Source of the DNA: Micromonospora sp. NBC_00421
Lineage (GTDB): Bacteria; Actinomycetota; Actinomycetes; Mycobacteriales; Micromonosporaceae
Length of the DNA stretch: 64,000 nt
Direction: 5' to 3'
Assembly (NCBI RefSeq): GCF_036017915.1
Contig: NZ_CP107929.1
Span: 1,550,001 to 1,614,000 of the forward strand
Both the position numbers and the translations under genes were made by a program. Within the stretch, counting starts at the first letter, position 1. The number at the start of each line of letters is the position of its first letter. Positions 8,755 through 17,776 of this stretch are shown piece after piece. The notes under the pieces were generated by a model. The model saw only the letters and a program-made list of their open reading frames with translations, was not told where the DNA came from and searched no databases.

Positions 8755-9551
8755 TGCGCCTGCTCCCCTCGTACCGACTGGTGCCACGACAGGGTCCGCC
8801 GTTCCACGAACCGGAAGACGAGGTTCACCGCCAGCCCGAGCAGGCCGGTGACCACGACCAGGGCGTACAGGCCGACGGCGTCCCCACCCGAGCGGGACAG
8901 CTCGATCATGCGGCCGAGGCCGGGGTTGCCGATCACCATCTCGGCGGTGACGGCCAGGATGAGCGCCACCGCCGCCGCGAGCCGCACGCCGGTCATCAGG
9001 TACGGCAGGGCGGTCGGCAGGACGAGGTGGGTCAGCCGTTCGCGGCGACGTAGACCGAAACTGAGCGCGGTGTCCCGGGCGACCGCGTCGACGTCGGCGA
9101 CCCCGTAGATCACCTGCACGAACACCTGCCAGAACGACGCGTAGACGATGATGACCAGGGCCGCCTGCCGTTGGATGCCGAACATCAGCACGGCGAGCGG
9201 GATGAGGGCGACCGACGGGATGGGGCGCAGGAACTCCACGATCGTGTGCGTCGCGCGCCGCAGGAACGGCACCAGGCCGACGACCGTGCCGAGGACGACG
9301 GCGGCGACCGTCGCCAGTGTCACCCCGATCGCCCAGGACGTCATGGTGCTGCCCAGCCGCCGCCAGAACGCGAGGTCGACGAGCTGTTCGGAGAGCCGTG
9401 CCAGCACGTCGGTCACGTACGGCAGGTACTGCGGGTCGACCAGGCCCAGTGCCGGGACCGCCTGCCAGACGGCGAGGAATCCGGCCAGGCCGACGACGCC
9501 CAGCAGTGCCCTGCGCGACGCGGGCAGGCGGCGGGTGGGGAGCAGGCGCAT
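8751..9551 (-). CDS. ABC transporter permease, SsuC/TauC type
   Basis: 266 residues with a first membrane segment at about 14-34 and further helices through the BPD_transp_1 domain. The cytoplasmic loop reads DTALSFGLRRRERLTHLVLPTALPYL. It is the partner of the permease at 7930-8754; two permease genes instead of one is less common for this transporter class. The ATG at 9551 has a near-perfect GGAGGTGA ribosome site. It follows the substrate-binding lipoprotein gene by 65 bp. Confidence 0.87.
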   Translation of the reverse strand: MRLLPTRRLPASRRALLGVVGLAGFLAVWQAVPALGLVDPQYLPYVTDVLARLSEQLVDLAFWRRLGSTMTSWAIGVTLATVAAVVLGTVVGLVPFLRRATHTIVEFLRPIPSVALIPLAVLMFGIQRQAALVIIVYASFWQVFVQVIYGVADVDAVARDTALSFGLRRRERLTHLVLPTALPYLMTGVRLAAAVALILAVTAEMVIGNPGLGRMIELSRSGGDAVGLYALVVVTGLLGLAVNLVFRFVERRTLSWHQSVRGEQAQ

Positions 9552-9616
9552 GTCACCTCCGTGGTGGCGTGGGCGGTGCGGCCCTCCCCGGACCGGGGAG
9601 GGCGTCGGCCCGCCGG

Positions 9617-10591
9617 CTACTGCTGGTGGACGAGGCGGTCGAGGTCGGGTTGCCGGTCGAGCACCCGGTACTTCTGCGCGAGCTCGGCGAGCTTCTGCAG
9701 GCTCGACCGGTCGACGTCCCAGCCGAACGCCGGGAGCCGGACCGACTCCGCCACCGGCGGCGGCAGCTGGAGGTTGTCCTTGATGGCCTGTCGCACGGCC
9801 GTCTCGTTGGCCGGGTCGCGGGCCCATTCCAGGGTCTTCTTCATCGCCGCCGAGAAGTCCTCGACCAGCTTGGCGTCCTTCTCGGTGCGTTCGGTGGTGG
9901 TGATGGTGGTGAGGGTGGCCAGGCCGGGCACGACCGCCTGGTAGGGCGCGACGACGAAGGTGTCGCCCCGGCTCTTGAGCTGGGTGACGAAGGGCTCCGG
10001 CACCCAGGCCGCATCGATGTTGCCGGCCGCGAGTTGGGCCGGAGCGTCGGGGAAGGCGACCTCGACGAACTTGATCCGGGTGGGGTCGCCGCCGTCCTTC
10101 TCGACCGCCGCCATGATCGTGACGTCGCCGGCGGCGCCCAGGCTGTTGACCGCGACCCGTTTGCCCGCGAGGTCGGCCGGTCGCCTGATGCCGGACCTGG
10201 CCGAGGCCACCACGGCGTTGATGTCGTCGCCGTCGGCGTACGAGGAGGCGTAGTTGCCGATGATGACGACGCCGAGCTTCTGCAGGTCGGCCCGGAACGG
10301 GCCGAAGGGCTGGCCGATGGCGAAGTCGATGTCGCCGTTCATCAGCGCGGGGATGGCCTGCGCGCCGCCCTGGGCGGGCAGCACCTCGACCTGGAGCCCA
10401 CGCTCGGCGAAGAGGCCCGCCTTGATGCCGCCCCACAGCGCGGCGGTCTCGGTGATGGGCAGCGCCGCGACCCGCACCTTGCGCAGGTCGCCCGAGGTCT
10501 GCGCGGACGGGGTGGACGCGTCGGAGTCGGTACATCCGGTGAGGGCGATCGCGGTGACGGCGATCAACCCGAGAGCCATGACCTTCTTCAT
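9617..10591 (-). CDS. ABC transporter substrate-binding lipoprotein, NMT1/SsuA type
   Basis: 324 residues. A lipoprotein signal ends in the lipobox LTGC with Cys20 as the acylated residue. The mature part is an NMT1/SsuA-like periplasmic-binding fold, with KVRVAALPITETAALWGGIKAGLFAERGL at its start split over two lobes. It captures substrate outside the membrane for the two permeases downstream. Members of this group import nitrate, sulfonates, pyrimidine precursors or aromatic acids. Context favours an aromatic acid. The ATG at 10591 follows an AGGAAGGG ribosome site. Confidence 0.87.
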   Translation of the reverse strand: MKKVMALGLIAVTAIALTGCTDSDASTPSAQTSGDLRKVRVAALPITETAALWGGIKAGLFAERGLQVEVLPAQGGAQAIPALMNGDIDFAIGQPFGPFRADLQKLGVVIIGNYASSYADGDDINAVVASARSGIRRPADLAGKRVAVNSLGAAGDVTIMAAVEKDGGDPTRIKFVEVAFPDAPAQLAAGNIDAAWVPEPFVTQLKSRGDTFVVAPYQAVVPGLATLTTITTTERTEKDAKLVEDFSAAMKKTLEWARDPANETAVRQAIKDNLQLPPPVAESVRLPAFGWDVDRSSLQKLAELAQKYRVLDRQPDLDRLVHQQ

Positions 10592-10736
10592 TGACGAGGC
10601 CCTTCCTGGGCGGGGGTGGTGGGGTGCGTCGGAAGCCGGCGGGACATGCCTCGGATCTGCGGGTGCACCGACCGCTGCGTGGGGGCGCACGCCGCTGTGG
10701 TGGCCATGGTCAGCCACCCCGGCATCGAAAGTCAAG

Positions 10737-10760
10737 AATCTCTGACGCCCGTCAGGAATT
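10737..10760. promoter_or_regulatory. 11-2-11 inverted repeat upstream of the importer operon
   Basis: The core CTGACG-CC-CGTCAG (10742-10755) is a perfect dyad, and flanking bases extend it to two 11-bp arms with nine matches. It lies about 150 bp upstream of the lipoprotein start in the 275-bp gap between that gene and pobA, the only non-coding space of the importer unit. It is a candidate operator, perhaps for the PaaX-like protein encoded at the far end of the operon. No convincing -10/-35 pair was found with it. Confidence 0.4.
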
Positions 10761-10866
10761 AGTTGAACGACGCTGTGTCGTGGTGGCGTCGCTCCCACCG
10801 GTGCCCGGGCAGGAGGGGGCCGCCACCCCCGGTGACCGCGCTTCCGCAGTGGCCTGTCCGAGGTGG

Positions 10867-12039
10867 TCAGACCTCGGGCAGGCCCACGTAGTTCTCGGCC
10901 AGGCTGGTGGCATAGGCCCGGGAGGTGGCGACGTACCGCAGCGTCGCGGTCTGCAGCTTCGTCTCGTACGGGTCGTCGTGCGCCAGCCGGTGCAGCATCG
11001 AGGTCATCCACCAGGAGAAGTGCTGCGCCCGCCAGACCCGACGCAGCGCGGTTGCCGAATAGCCCGCCAGCAGGTCGGTGCGCCGGTGGTCGTACCAGGC
11101 GGCGAAGGCGTCCCCGAGCAGCGCGACGTCGGCCAGCGCCAGGTTCATCCCCTTCGCGCCGGTCGGCGGGACGATGTGCACCGCGTCCCCCGCCAGAAAC
11201 AGCCGCTCCCACTGCATCGGCTCCACCACGAAGCTGCGCATGCCGGTGACGGACTTCTCCAGCACCGGCCCCTCGGTCAGCGACCAGCCCGGCACCGTCT
11301 CCAGCCGGGTCCGCAGCTCCGCCCAGATCCGCTCGTCCGGCCAGTCGGCGAGGTCGGCGTCCGGGGCGACCTGGAGGTAGAGCCGGGAGATCTCCGGGGA
11401 ACGCATGCTGTAGAGGGCGAAGCCCCGGTCGTGGTGGGCGTAGACGAGTTCCTCCACCGCCGGCGCGGCGGCGGCGAGCACGCCCAGCCAGGCGACGGGG
11501 TACACCCGTTCGTAGCTGGTCAGCACCCCCTCGGGCACCGCGCCCCGGCTCACCCCGTGGAACCCGTCGCAGCCGGCCACGAAGTCGCAACGCAGCTCCT
11601 CCTCGCGCCCGTCGCGTCGGAAGTGGACGATCGGCGAGTCCGTGTCGAGGCCGGTCAGGCGGACCACGTCGGCGTCGAACAGGATGGTGCCGTCGGCCGC
11701 GAGCCGGGCGGCGATCAGGTCCTTGACCACCTCCTGCTGCCCGTAGACGGTGATCGCCCGTCCGGTCAGCTCGGTCATCGGCACCCGGTGCGACTCGCCG
11801 GCGAAGCGCAGCTCGATGCCCTCGTGCCGCAACCCCTCCCGGCGCAGCCGCTCGCCGAGGCCGGCACGGCGGAGCAGGTCGACCGAGCCCTGTTCGAGGA
11901 CGCCGGCCCGGACCCGGTGCTCGACGTGGTCCCGGCTGCGGCTCTCCAGCACCACCGACTCGATGCCGTGCCGGTGCAGCAGGTGCGACAGCATGAGTCC
12001 GGCCGGTCCGGCGCCGACGATGCCGACCTGGGTACGCAT
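10867..12039 (-). CDS. pobA: 4-hydroxybenzoate 3-monooxygenase
   Basis: 390 residues, close to the usual 394 of PobA. The Rossmann motif GAGPAG is at residues 9-14, the second FAD/NADPH motif is in FVAGCDGFHG, and the C-terminal FAD motif is GDAVHIVPPTGAKGMN. The enzyme hydroxylates 4-hydroxybenzoate to protocatechuate with NAD(P)H and oxygen. It links the couNOML products to the pca genes, from which it diverges. The ATG at 12039 has GGAGG upstream and begins the family's usual MRTQVGIVG start. Confidence 0.95.
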   Translation of the reverse strand: MRTQVGIVGAGPAGLMLSHLLHRHGIESVVLESRSRDHVEHRVRAGVLEQGSVDLLRRAGLGERLRREGLRHEGIELRFAGESHRVPMTELTGRAITVYGQQEVVKDLIAARLAADGTILFDADVVRLTGLDTDSPIVHFRRDGREEELRCDFVAGCDGFHGVSRGAVPEGVLTSYERVYPVAWLGVLAAAAPAVEELVYAHHDRGFALYSMRSPEISRLYLQVAPDADLADWPDERIWAELRTRLETVPGWSLTEGPVLEKSVTGMRSFVVEPMQWERLFLAGDAVHIVPPTGAKGMNLALADVALLGDAFAAWYDHRRTDLLAGYSATALRRVWRAQHFSWWMTSMLHRLAHDDPYETKLQTATLRYVATSRAYATSLAENYVGLPEV

Positions 12040-12137
12040 CCGCGACCTCCTCGTTCCCCGCCCGCTGCCCGTCCGCACGGGAGCGTGACCGGGTCTTCCC
12101 GGGAGGGTGGACCTCGGCCCGGCGGGCACTGCGCCGT

Positions 12138-12171
12138 GTTCGCTCAACGAACGGCTGTTCTCCTTCTGAAC
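12138..12171. promoter_or_regulatory. Two inverted repeats in the pobA leader
   Basis: GTTCG-n5-CGAAC (12138-12152) and GTTC-n7-GAAC (12157-12171) sit side by side about 100 bp upstream of the pobA start, on the pobA side of the divergent region. Paired GTTC/GAAC arms fit a dimeric winged-helix regulator. The IclR protein encoded at 17773 is the natural candidate. Confidence 0.4.
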
Positions 12172-12191
12172 GTTGGCACGCGGCCCGGCCG

Positions 12192-12209
12192 CCGTCAACG
12201 CGTTGACGG
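12192..12209. promoter_or_regulatory. 18-bp perfect palindrome at the pobA/pcaI divergent promoter
   Basis: CCGTCAACGCGTTGACGG is identical on both strands. Each half contains TTGACG, a five-of-six match to the -35 hexamer, so the palindrome may supply a -35 for both directions. On the plus strand a weak -10 (TACGTT, 12227-12232) follows at 18 bp. A regulator bound here would cover both promoters at once. Confidence 0.55.
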
Positions 12210-12302
12210 ATACCGTTGTCCGCCCGTACGTTCGACATGGGTACGACGGTCCGCATGGCGAACAGCCGGGGTGGCCCAGATCCGTGGGAGGTGGGGAAGC
12301 GC

Positions 12303-13121
12303 ATGGCGAAGCTGGTCCCGCTGGCCGACGGCGTGGCGGACCTGGTCCGCGACGGTGACGTGGTGGCCCTCGAAGGGTTCACCCACCTCATCCCGTTCGC
12401 CGCCGGCCACGAGATCATCCGCCAGCGCCGGCGGGAGCTGACCCTGGTCCGGATGACCCCCGACGTCGTCTACGACCAGCTCATCGGGGCGGGTTGTGCC
12501 CGTCGCCTGGTCTTCTCCTGGGGCGGCAACCCGGGGGTGGGGTCGCTGCACCGCTTCCGGGACGCCGTGCAGCACGCCTGGCCGGGTCCGCTGGAGCTGG
12601 AGGAGCACAGCCACGCGGGGATGGCCAACCGCTACGTGGCCGGGGCATCCGGGCTGCCGTTCGCCGTCCTGCGCGGCTACACCGGCACCGACCTGCCCCG
12701 GCACACGGCCAACGTCCGACCGGTCGACTGCCCCTTCACCGGGGAGACCCTCACCGCCGTGGCGGCCCTGCGCCCGGACGTGACGGTGGTGCACGCGCAG
12801 CGCGCCGACCGGGCCGGCAACGTGCAGCTGTGGGGCATCACCGGGGTGCAGAAGGAGGCGGTGCTCGCCGCGCACCGGTCACTGGTCACCGTCGAGGAGA
12901 TCGTGGACGAGTTGACCCCGGTGCCCGGGCAGGTCGTACTGCCGGGTTGGGCGGTCACCGCCGTGGCCGAGGTGCCCGGTGGCGCACACCCCTCCTACGC
13001 CCAGGGCTACTCGGTCCGGGACAACGACTTCTACCGGGCCTGGGACGCCGTCAGCCGGGACCGGGACACCTTCCGCGCCTGGCTCGACCGGCACGTGCAC
13101 CGGGCCGGAGTGGCGACGTGA
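12303..13121 (+). CDS. pcaI: 3-oxoadipate CoA-transferase subunit A
   Basis: 272 residues, CoA-transferase family I alpha subunit, with the glycine-rich start ADGVADLVRDGDVVALEGFTHLIPFAAGHE. With PcaJ it moves CoA from succinyl-CoA to beta-ketoadipate. The ATG at 12303 was chosen because GGAGG lies 11 bases upstream; in-frame ATGs at 12237 and 12255 would add N-terminal residues without family support. It opens the pca operon and its stop overlaps the GTG/ATG region of pcaJ. Confidence 0.9.
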   Translation: MAKLVPLADGVADLVRDGDVVALEGFTHLIPFAAGHEIIRQRRRELTLVRMTPDVVYDQLIGAGCARRLVFSWGGNPGVGSLHRFRDAVQHAWPGPLELEEHSHAGMANRYVAGASGLPFAVLRGYTGTDLPRHTANVRPVDCPFTGETLTAVAALRPDVTVVHAQRADRAGNVQLWGITGVQKEAVLAAHRSLVTVEEIVDELTPVPGQVVLPGWAVTAVAEVPGGAHPSYAQGYSVRDNDFYRAWDAVSRDRDTFRAWLDRHVHRAGVAT

Positions 13122-13135
13122 GCGGGGAGAACACG

Positions 13136-13978
13136 ATGGCGGACTGGACCGCGGACGAGATGATGACCGTCGCCGCCGCACGACAGCTCCGCGACGGCAC
13201 CGCCTGCTTCGTCGGGATCGGTCTGCCCAGCACGGCGGCGAACCTCGCCCGGGCCACCCACGCCCCCCACCTGGTGCTCGTCTACGAGTCCGGCTGCCTC
13301 GGTGCGAAACCGGACCGGCTCCCACTGTCCATCGGCGACGGCATCCTCGCCGACACCGCCGACGCGGTGGTGTCGGTGCCGGAGGTGTTCAACTACTGGC
13401 TCCAGCCCGGCCGGATCGACGTGGGCTTCCTCGGCGCCGCGCAACTCGACCGGTACGGCAACCTCAACACCACTGTCGTCGGCGACGACTACGCCGCCCC
13501 GGGGGTCCGGCTGCCCGGCGCCGGTGGGGCACCGGAGATCGCCGCCTCCTGCGGCGAGGTCGTGGTGATCGTCCGGCAGAGCCGCCGCACCTTCGTCGAC
13601 CGGGTCGACTTCGTCACCTCGGTCGGGTACGGGGCGGGCCCGGGCGACCGGGAACGGCTCGGCCTGCGCGGCGGCGGCCCCCGCCTGGTGATCACCGACC
13701 TCGGTGTCCTCGAACCCGATCCGGTCACCTGCGAGCTCACCCTGACCCGGCTGCATCCCGGCGCGACCCGGGAACAGGCGCGGGCGGCCACCGGCTGGGA
13801 CCTCGCCGTCGCCGACCCACTGACCACGGGCGACCCGCCCACGGCAGACGAGCTGTCGGTGCTGCGCGCGCTGGAGGCGACCACGCACGGCACCCCCGGC
13901 CGGGCGGGTGCCCCCACCGGCCGGCGACCGGCTGATGCCCCCACCGGCCGGCCGGTGGCCGTGGTGCCGGACGCCTGA
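13136..13978 (+). CDS. pcaJ: 3-oxoadipate CoA-transferase subunit B
   Basis: 280 residues, CoA-transferase beta subunit. The expected nucleophilic glutamate is E51 in LVYESGCLG. The last 25 or so residues are a proline/glycine-rich tail with a repeated APTGR-type unit that is not part of the fold. The ATG at 13136 is preceded by GGGGAG; an in-frame GTG at 13118 overlaps the pcaI stop and is the alternative start. Confidence 0.9.
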   Translation: MADWTADEMMTVAAARQLRDGTACFVGIGLPSTAANLARATHAPHLVLVYESGCLGAKPDRLPLSIGDGILADTADAVVSVPEVFNYWLQPGRIDVGFLGAAQLDRYGNLNTTVVGDDYAAPGVRLPGAGGAPEIAASCGEVVVIVRQSRRTFVDRVDFVTSVGYGAGPGDRERLGLRGGGPRLVITDLGVLEPDPVTCELTLTRLHPGATREQARAATGWDLAVADPLTTGDPPTADELSVLRALEATTHGTPGRAGAPTGRRPADAPTGRPVAVVPDA

Positions 13979-13990
13979 GGGGAGACGACG

Positions 13991-14743
13991 ATGACCGGGG
14001 ACACCACCCACCGGGTCGGCGGCGCGCCGGTGCTGCCGGCGTACCGGCGCGACGACGTCGACGTCCACCCGCCGCTGCTCAGCCCCGACTACCTGTCGAC
14101 CGTGGCGCGGGCGCCGCGGCAGCCGCTGGCCCACCTGCCGCAGCGGCTGACCGAGATCACCGGGCCGTTGCTGGGCGAGGGACGGCTCGGCCACCTCGAC
14201 CACGACCTGACCCGCCAACACGACGGGGAACCGCAGGGGCAGCGGATCATCGTGCACGGCCGGGTCCGCGACGGCGACGGCCGCCCGCTGCCGCACACGC
14301 TTGTCGAGATCTGGCAGGCCAACGCCGCAGGGCGCTACCGGCACGCGAACGACACCTGGCCGGCCCCGCTCGACCCGCACTTCGACGGGGTGGGCCGGGC
14401 ACTCACCGACGACCAGGGGCGCTACCGGTTCGTCACCGTGCGGCCCGGCGCCTACCCCTGGCGCAACCACGACAACGCCTGGCGGCCGGCGCACATCCAC
14501 TTCTCGCTCTTCGGCCGGGCGTTCACCCAACGGCTGGTGACGCAGATGTACTTTCCCGGCGACCCGCTCTTCTTCCAGGACCCGGTGCTGCACTCGGTGC
14601 GCGACCCGAGGGCCCGGGAACGGCTGGTCGCCCGCTACGACCACGCCGCCACCGTGCCGCAGTGGGCGCTGGGGTACGAGTTCGACCTCGTGCTGCGCGG
14701 CCGGGAAGGCACCCCCTTCGAGGACGGGGACGACGATGAGTGA
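13991..14743 (+). CDS. pcaH: Protocatechuate 3,4-dioxygenase beta subunit
   Basis: 250 residues, intradiol dioxygenase. The four non-haem iron(III) ligands are all present: Y116, Y155, H168 and H170, with the 39-13-2 spacing of characterised enzymes. With PcaG it cleaves protocatechuate between the two hydroxyls to 3-carboxy-cis,cis-muconate. A ribosome site (GGGGAG) lies before the ATG. Its 3' end overlaps pcaG by 8 bp, so the two subunits are made in step. Confidence 0.95.
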   Translation: MTGDTTHRVGGAPVLPAYRRDDVDVHPPLLSPDYLSTVARAPRQPLAHLPQRLTEITGPLLGEGRLGHLDHDLTRQHDGEPQGQRIIVHGRVRDGDGRPLPHTLVEIWQANAAGRYRHANDTWPAPLDPHFDGVGRALTDDQGRYRFVTVRPGAYPWRNHDNAWRPAHIHFSLFGRAFTQRLVTQMYFPGDPLFFQDPVLHSVRDPRARERLVARYDHAATVPQWALGYEFDLVLRGREGTPFEDGDDDE

Positions 14744-15308
14744 ACGGCTGGGGGTCACCCCGGCGCAGACCGTCGGGCCGTACCTGAGCATCGGCCTGCA
14801 CTGGCCCGACGGCCCGTACGTCGTCCCCGAGGGCACCCCGGGGGCGTTCTGGATCCGGGGCCGGATCGTCGACGGCACCGGAGCACCGGTGGTCGACGCG
14901 CTGGTGGAGAGCTGGCAGGCCGACCCGGACGGCCGGTTCGACCATCCGGACGACCCGCGCGGCGCCTGGCCGCCCGCGCTCGCGGGGTTCCGGGGCTTCG
15001 GCCGCAGCGAGACCGACGACCAGGGGTGCTACCGGCTGCTGACCGTCAGGCCGGGTTCGCTGCCCGACCCGGACGGCGGCACCGAGGCCCCGCACCTGAA
15101 CCTGTCGGTTCTCGGCCGGGGGCTGCTGCACCGCCTGGTCACCCGGCTCTACTTCCCCGACGAGCCGGCGGCCAACGCCGTCGACCCGGTGCTGCGCAGC
15201 CTGGACGCCGACCGCCGCGACACGCTGCTGGCCGCCACCGCGCCGGACGGGTTCCGCTTCGACATCCGCTTGCAGGGTGACCGTGAGACCGTCTTCTTCG
15301 CCGTCTGA
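14736..15308 (+). CDS. pcaG: Protocatechuate 3,4-dioxygenase alpha subunit
   Basis: 190 residues, the shorter intradiol-dioxygenase chain, matching the family start TPAQTVGPYLSIGL. It keeps the beta-sandwich but lacks the tyrosine/histidine iron set of PcaH, as usual for this subunit. It assembles with PcaH. Start and stop are both overlapped by neighbours (8 bp with pcaH, 32 bp with pcaB). Confidence 0.93.
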   Translation: MSERLGVTPAQTVGPYLSIGLHWPDGPYVVPEGTPGAFWIRGRIVDGTGAPVVDALVESWQADPDGRFDHPDDPRGAWPPALAGFRGFGRSETDDQGCYRLLTVRPGSLPDPDGGTEAPHLNLSVLGRGLLHRLVTRLYFPDEPAANAVDPVLRSLDADRRDTLLAATAPDGFRFDIRLQGDRETVFFAV

Positions 15309-16623
15309 CGGCCTGCTCTCCGGCCTCTCCGGCACCCCCGACGTGGACGCGGAACTCGGCGACCCGGCCCTGCTGCGGGCACTGCTCGACGGGGAGGCCG
15401 CACTGGCCATGGCCGGGACGGACGCCGGTGTGCTGCCCGCGTCGGCGGCGGATGCGATCGTCGCCCGGTGCCGCCCCGAGCGGTACGACCCGGTCGCGCT
15501 CGGCCGGGCCGCCGACGCCGCCGGCAACCCCGTCGTCCCGCTCGTGCGGGAGCTGACCGCCGCCGTGCCCGAGCACGCCCGCCCCTGGGTGCACCTCGGG
15601 GCGACCAGCCAGGACATCCTGGACACCGCGCTGAGCCTGGTGGCCGTGCGGGCGCTCGGTCCGCTGCTGGGTCACCTCGACGCCGCCGTCGAACACTGCG
15701 CCCGGCTCGCCGAGACCCACCGGGACACCGTGCTGGTCGCCCGGACCCTAGGGCAGCACGCGGCACCCACCACCTTCGGGCTCACGGCCGCCGGGTGGCT
15801 GACCGGCCTGGCGCAGGCCCGGGACCGGCTGCGGCAGGCGCGGGTCGGGCAACCCGCCCAACTCGGCGGTGCGGTCGGCACCCTCGCCGCGCTCGGCCCG
15901 GCCGGGCCCGAGGTCGCCGCGCGGTTCGCCGTACACCTGGGATTGCCCACGAGTGCGCTGCCCTGGCACACCCGCCGGCAGCCCCGCCTGGACCTGGCTG
16001 CCGCGCTCGGCGGGGTGCTCGCGGCCACCGGCAAGGTCGCCCTCGACGTGGGCCTGCTCGCCCGGACCGAGATCGGCGAGGTCGCCGAGGGTGGCGCCGG
16101 TCGGGGTGGCTCCTCGGCCATGCCGCACAAGCGCAACCCGGTGGACTCGATCCTGATCGGTGCCGCCGTACGACGTGGTCCTGGTCTGGTCGCCACCCTG
16201 TTCGCCACGGCGGTGCAGGAACACGAGCGGGCCACCGGCGGCTGGCACGCCGAGTGGGAGCCGCTGTGTGACCTGCTGCGCCTGGCCGGTGGTGCCGCCG
16301 GCCGGTGTGCCCGGCTGCTGGCCGGGCTGCAGGTCCGTCCGGAGCGGATGCGGGCGAACCTCGACGCGACAGGTGGGCTGGTGCTCGCCGAGGCCGTCGC
16401 CGCGCGGTTGGCCCCCGCTGTCGGGCGTACCGTCGCGCACGACCTGGTCACCCGGGTCGCGGCCGCACCCTCGTTCCGGGCCGCGCTGCTCGCCGACCCC
16501 GAGATCCGCGCGCACCTGTCCGAGGTGGAGGTCGACGAGGCGCTCGACCCGTACCGCTGGCTCGGGTCGGCCGGCCTGTTCGTCGACCGGGCGCTGGCCG
16601 CCGTCCGGGCGGCGGGGGAGTGA
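15277..16623 (+). CDS. pcaB: 3-carboxy-cis,cis-muconate cycloisomerase
   Basis: 448 residues of the fumarase/aspartase superfamily. The signature loop GGSSAMPHKRNP (about residues 282-293) and the upstream HLGATSQDILDTA are both visible. It closes 3-carboxymuconate to 4-carboxymuconolactone. The GTG at 15277 gives a 32-bp overlap with pcaG; a second GTG six bases downstream is equally possible. Confidence 0.93.
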   Translation: MTVRPSSSPSDGLLSGLSGTPDVDAELGDPALLRALLDGEAALAMAGTDAGVLPASAADAIVARCRPERYDPVALGRAADAAGNPVVPLVRELTAAVPEHARPWVHLGATSQDILDTALSLVAVRALGPLLGHLDAAVEHCARLAETHRDTVLVARTLGQHAAPTTFGLTAAGWLTGLAQARDRLRQARVGQPAQLGGAVGTLAALGPAGPEVAARFAVHLGLPTSALPWHTRRQPRLDLAAALGGVLAATGKVALDVGLLARTEIGEVAEGGAGRGGSSAMPHKRNPVDSILIGAAVRRGPGLVATLFATAVQEHERATGGWHAEWEPLCDLLRLAGGAAGRCARLLAGLQVRPERMRANLDATGGLVLAEAVAARLAPAVGRTVAHDLVTRVAAAPSFRAALLADPEIRAHLSEVEVDEALDPYRWLGSAGLFVDRALAAVRAAGE

Positions 16624-17396
16624 CCTCCCGGCTGCACCTCACCGTCGACGGTCCGGCCGCCGCGCCGGTGCTGGTGCTCGGCAGTTCCCTCGGCACCACC
16701 GGCGCGATGTGGGAACCGCAGGTCCCGGCGCTCGCCGAACGGTTCCGGGTGATCCGGTACGACCACCTGGGTCACGGCCGCTCGGCGGTGCCGGCCGGGC
16801 CGTACACCCTGGATCTGCTGGGTCGGGAGCTGCTGCGGACGCTTGACGACCTCGGCGTGCCGTGGGTCCACTACGCGGGGCTGTCCCTCGGCGGCATGGT
16901 GGGGATGTGGCTCGCCGCGCACGCCCCCGACCGGGTGCGGCGGCTGGCGCTGCTCTGCACGTCGGCGTCGCTCGGCCCGGCCGAGCGGTGGCGGGCGCGG
17001 GCGGCGACGGTACGCGCCGGTGGTCTCCCGGCGATCGCCGACGCGGTGGTGGACCGCTGGTTCACCCCGGCGTTCGCCGCCGCCCGCCCGGACGTGGTCG
17101 CCGCACACCGGGCCATGCTGACCGCGACCTCCCCGGCCGGTTACGCGGCCTGCTGCGAGGCGATCGCTGCCATGGATCTGCGCCCCGCGCTGGGCCGGAT
17201 CGACACGCCGACACTCGTCGTCGCGGGCGCGGACGACCCGGCGACCCCGGTGGCGCACGCCCGGGAGATCGCCGCCCGTATCCCCGGTGCGCGGCTGGTC
17301 GTCCTCGACGCGGCGGCGCACCTGGCCAACGTCGAGCAGCCCGCGCGGGTGGGCCGACTCCTGCGGGAACACGTCGACGAGGAACCGGGTGGATGA
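16620..17396 (+). CDS. pcaD: 3-oxoadipate enol-lactonase
   Basis: 258 residues, alpha/beta hydrolase. The nucleophile S89 lies in GLSLGG, the acid is in GADDPATP and the base in AAHLANVEQP. It hydrolyses beta-ketoadipate enol-lactone to beta-ketoadipate. In many actinomycetes this domain is fused to the decarboxylase as PcaL; here it ends in its own stop, overlapping the start of pcaC in ATGATGA-like fashion. The GTG start overlaps the pcaB stop. Confidence 0.92.
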   Translation: MTSRLHLTVDGPAAAPVLVLGSSLGTTGAMWEPQVPALAERFRVIRYDHLGHGRSAVPAGPYTLDLLGRELLRTLDDLGVPWVHYAGLSLGGMVGMWLAAHAPDRVRRLALLCTSASLGPAERWRARAATVRAGGLPAIADAVVDRWFTPAFAAARPDVVAAHRAMLTATSPAGYAACCEAIAAMDLRPALGRIDTPTLVVAGADDPATPVAHAREIAARIPGARLVVLDAAAHLANVEQPARVGRLLREHVDEEPGG

Positions 17397-17776
17397 TGGA
17401 CGACCGCGAGCGGCACGAGACCGGCATGACGGTACGCCGACAGGTGCTCGGTGACGCGCACGTCGACCGCGCGGTCGCCGACACCGACGAGTTCACCGCC
17501 GACTTCCAGGACTTCATCACCCGCTACGCCTGGGGCGAGGTGTGGAGCCGACCGGGGCTCGACCGGCGTAGCCGCAGTGTGGTCACCCTCGCCGTGCTCG
17601 CCACCCTGCACCACGACGAGGAATTGGCGATGCACGTGCGCGCCGCGCTGGGCAACGGCCTGAGCCGTCAGGAGGTGGCGGAGGTGCTGCTCCAGGTGGG
17701 CGTCTACGCTGGCGTACCGGCGGCGAACCGGGCGTTCAGGGTGGCCCGGGAGGTCCTGCGGCAGGAGGCTGGGTGA
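17393..17776 (+). CDS. pcaC: 4-carboxymuconolactone decarboxylase
   Basis: 127 residues, the usual length for free-standing PcaC. The AhpD-like helical fold is recognisable from RRSRSVVTLAVLATLHHDEEL and GVYAGVPAANRAF. It converts 4-carboxymuconolactone to the enol-lactone used by PcaD. Two adjacent ATGs (17393, 17396) are possible starts. Confidence 0.92.
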   Translation: MMDDRERHETGMTVRRQVLGDAHVDRAVADTDEFTADFQDFITRYAWGEVWSRPGLDRRSRSVVTLAVLATLHHDEELAMHVRAALGNGLSRQEVAEVLLQVGVYAGVPAANRAFRVAREVLRQEAG

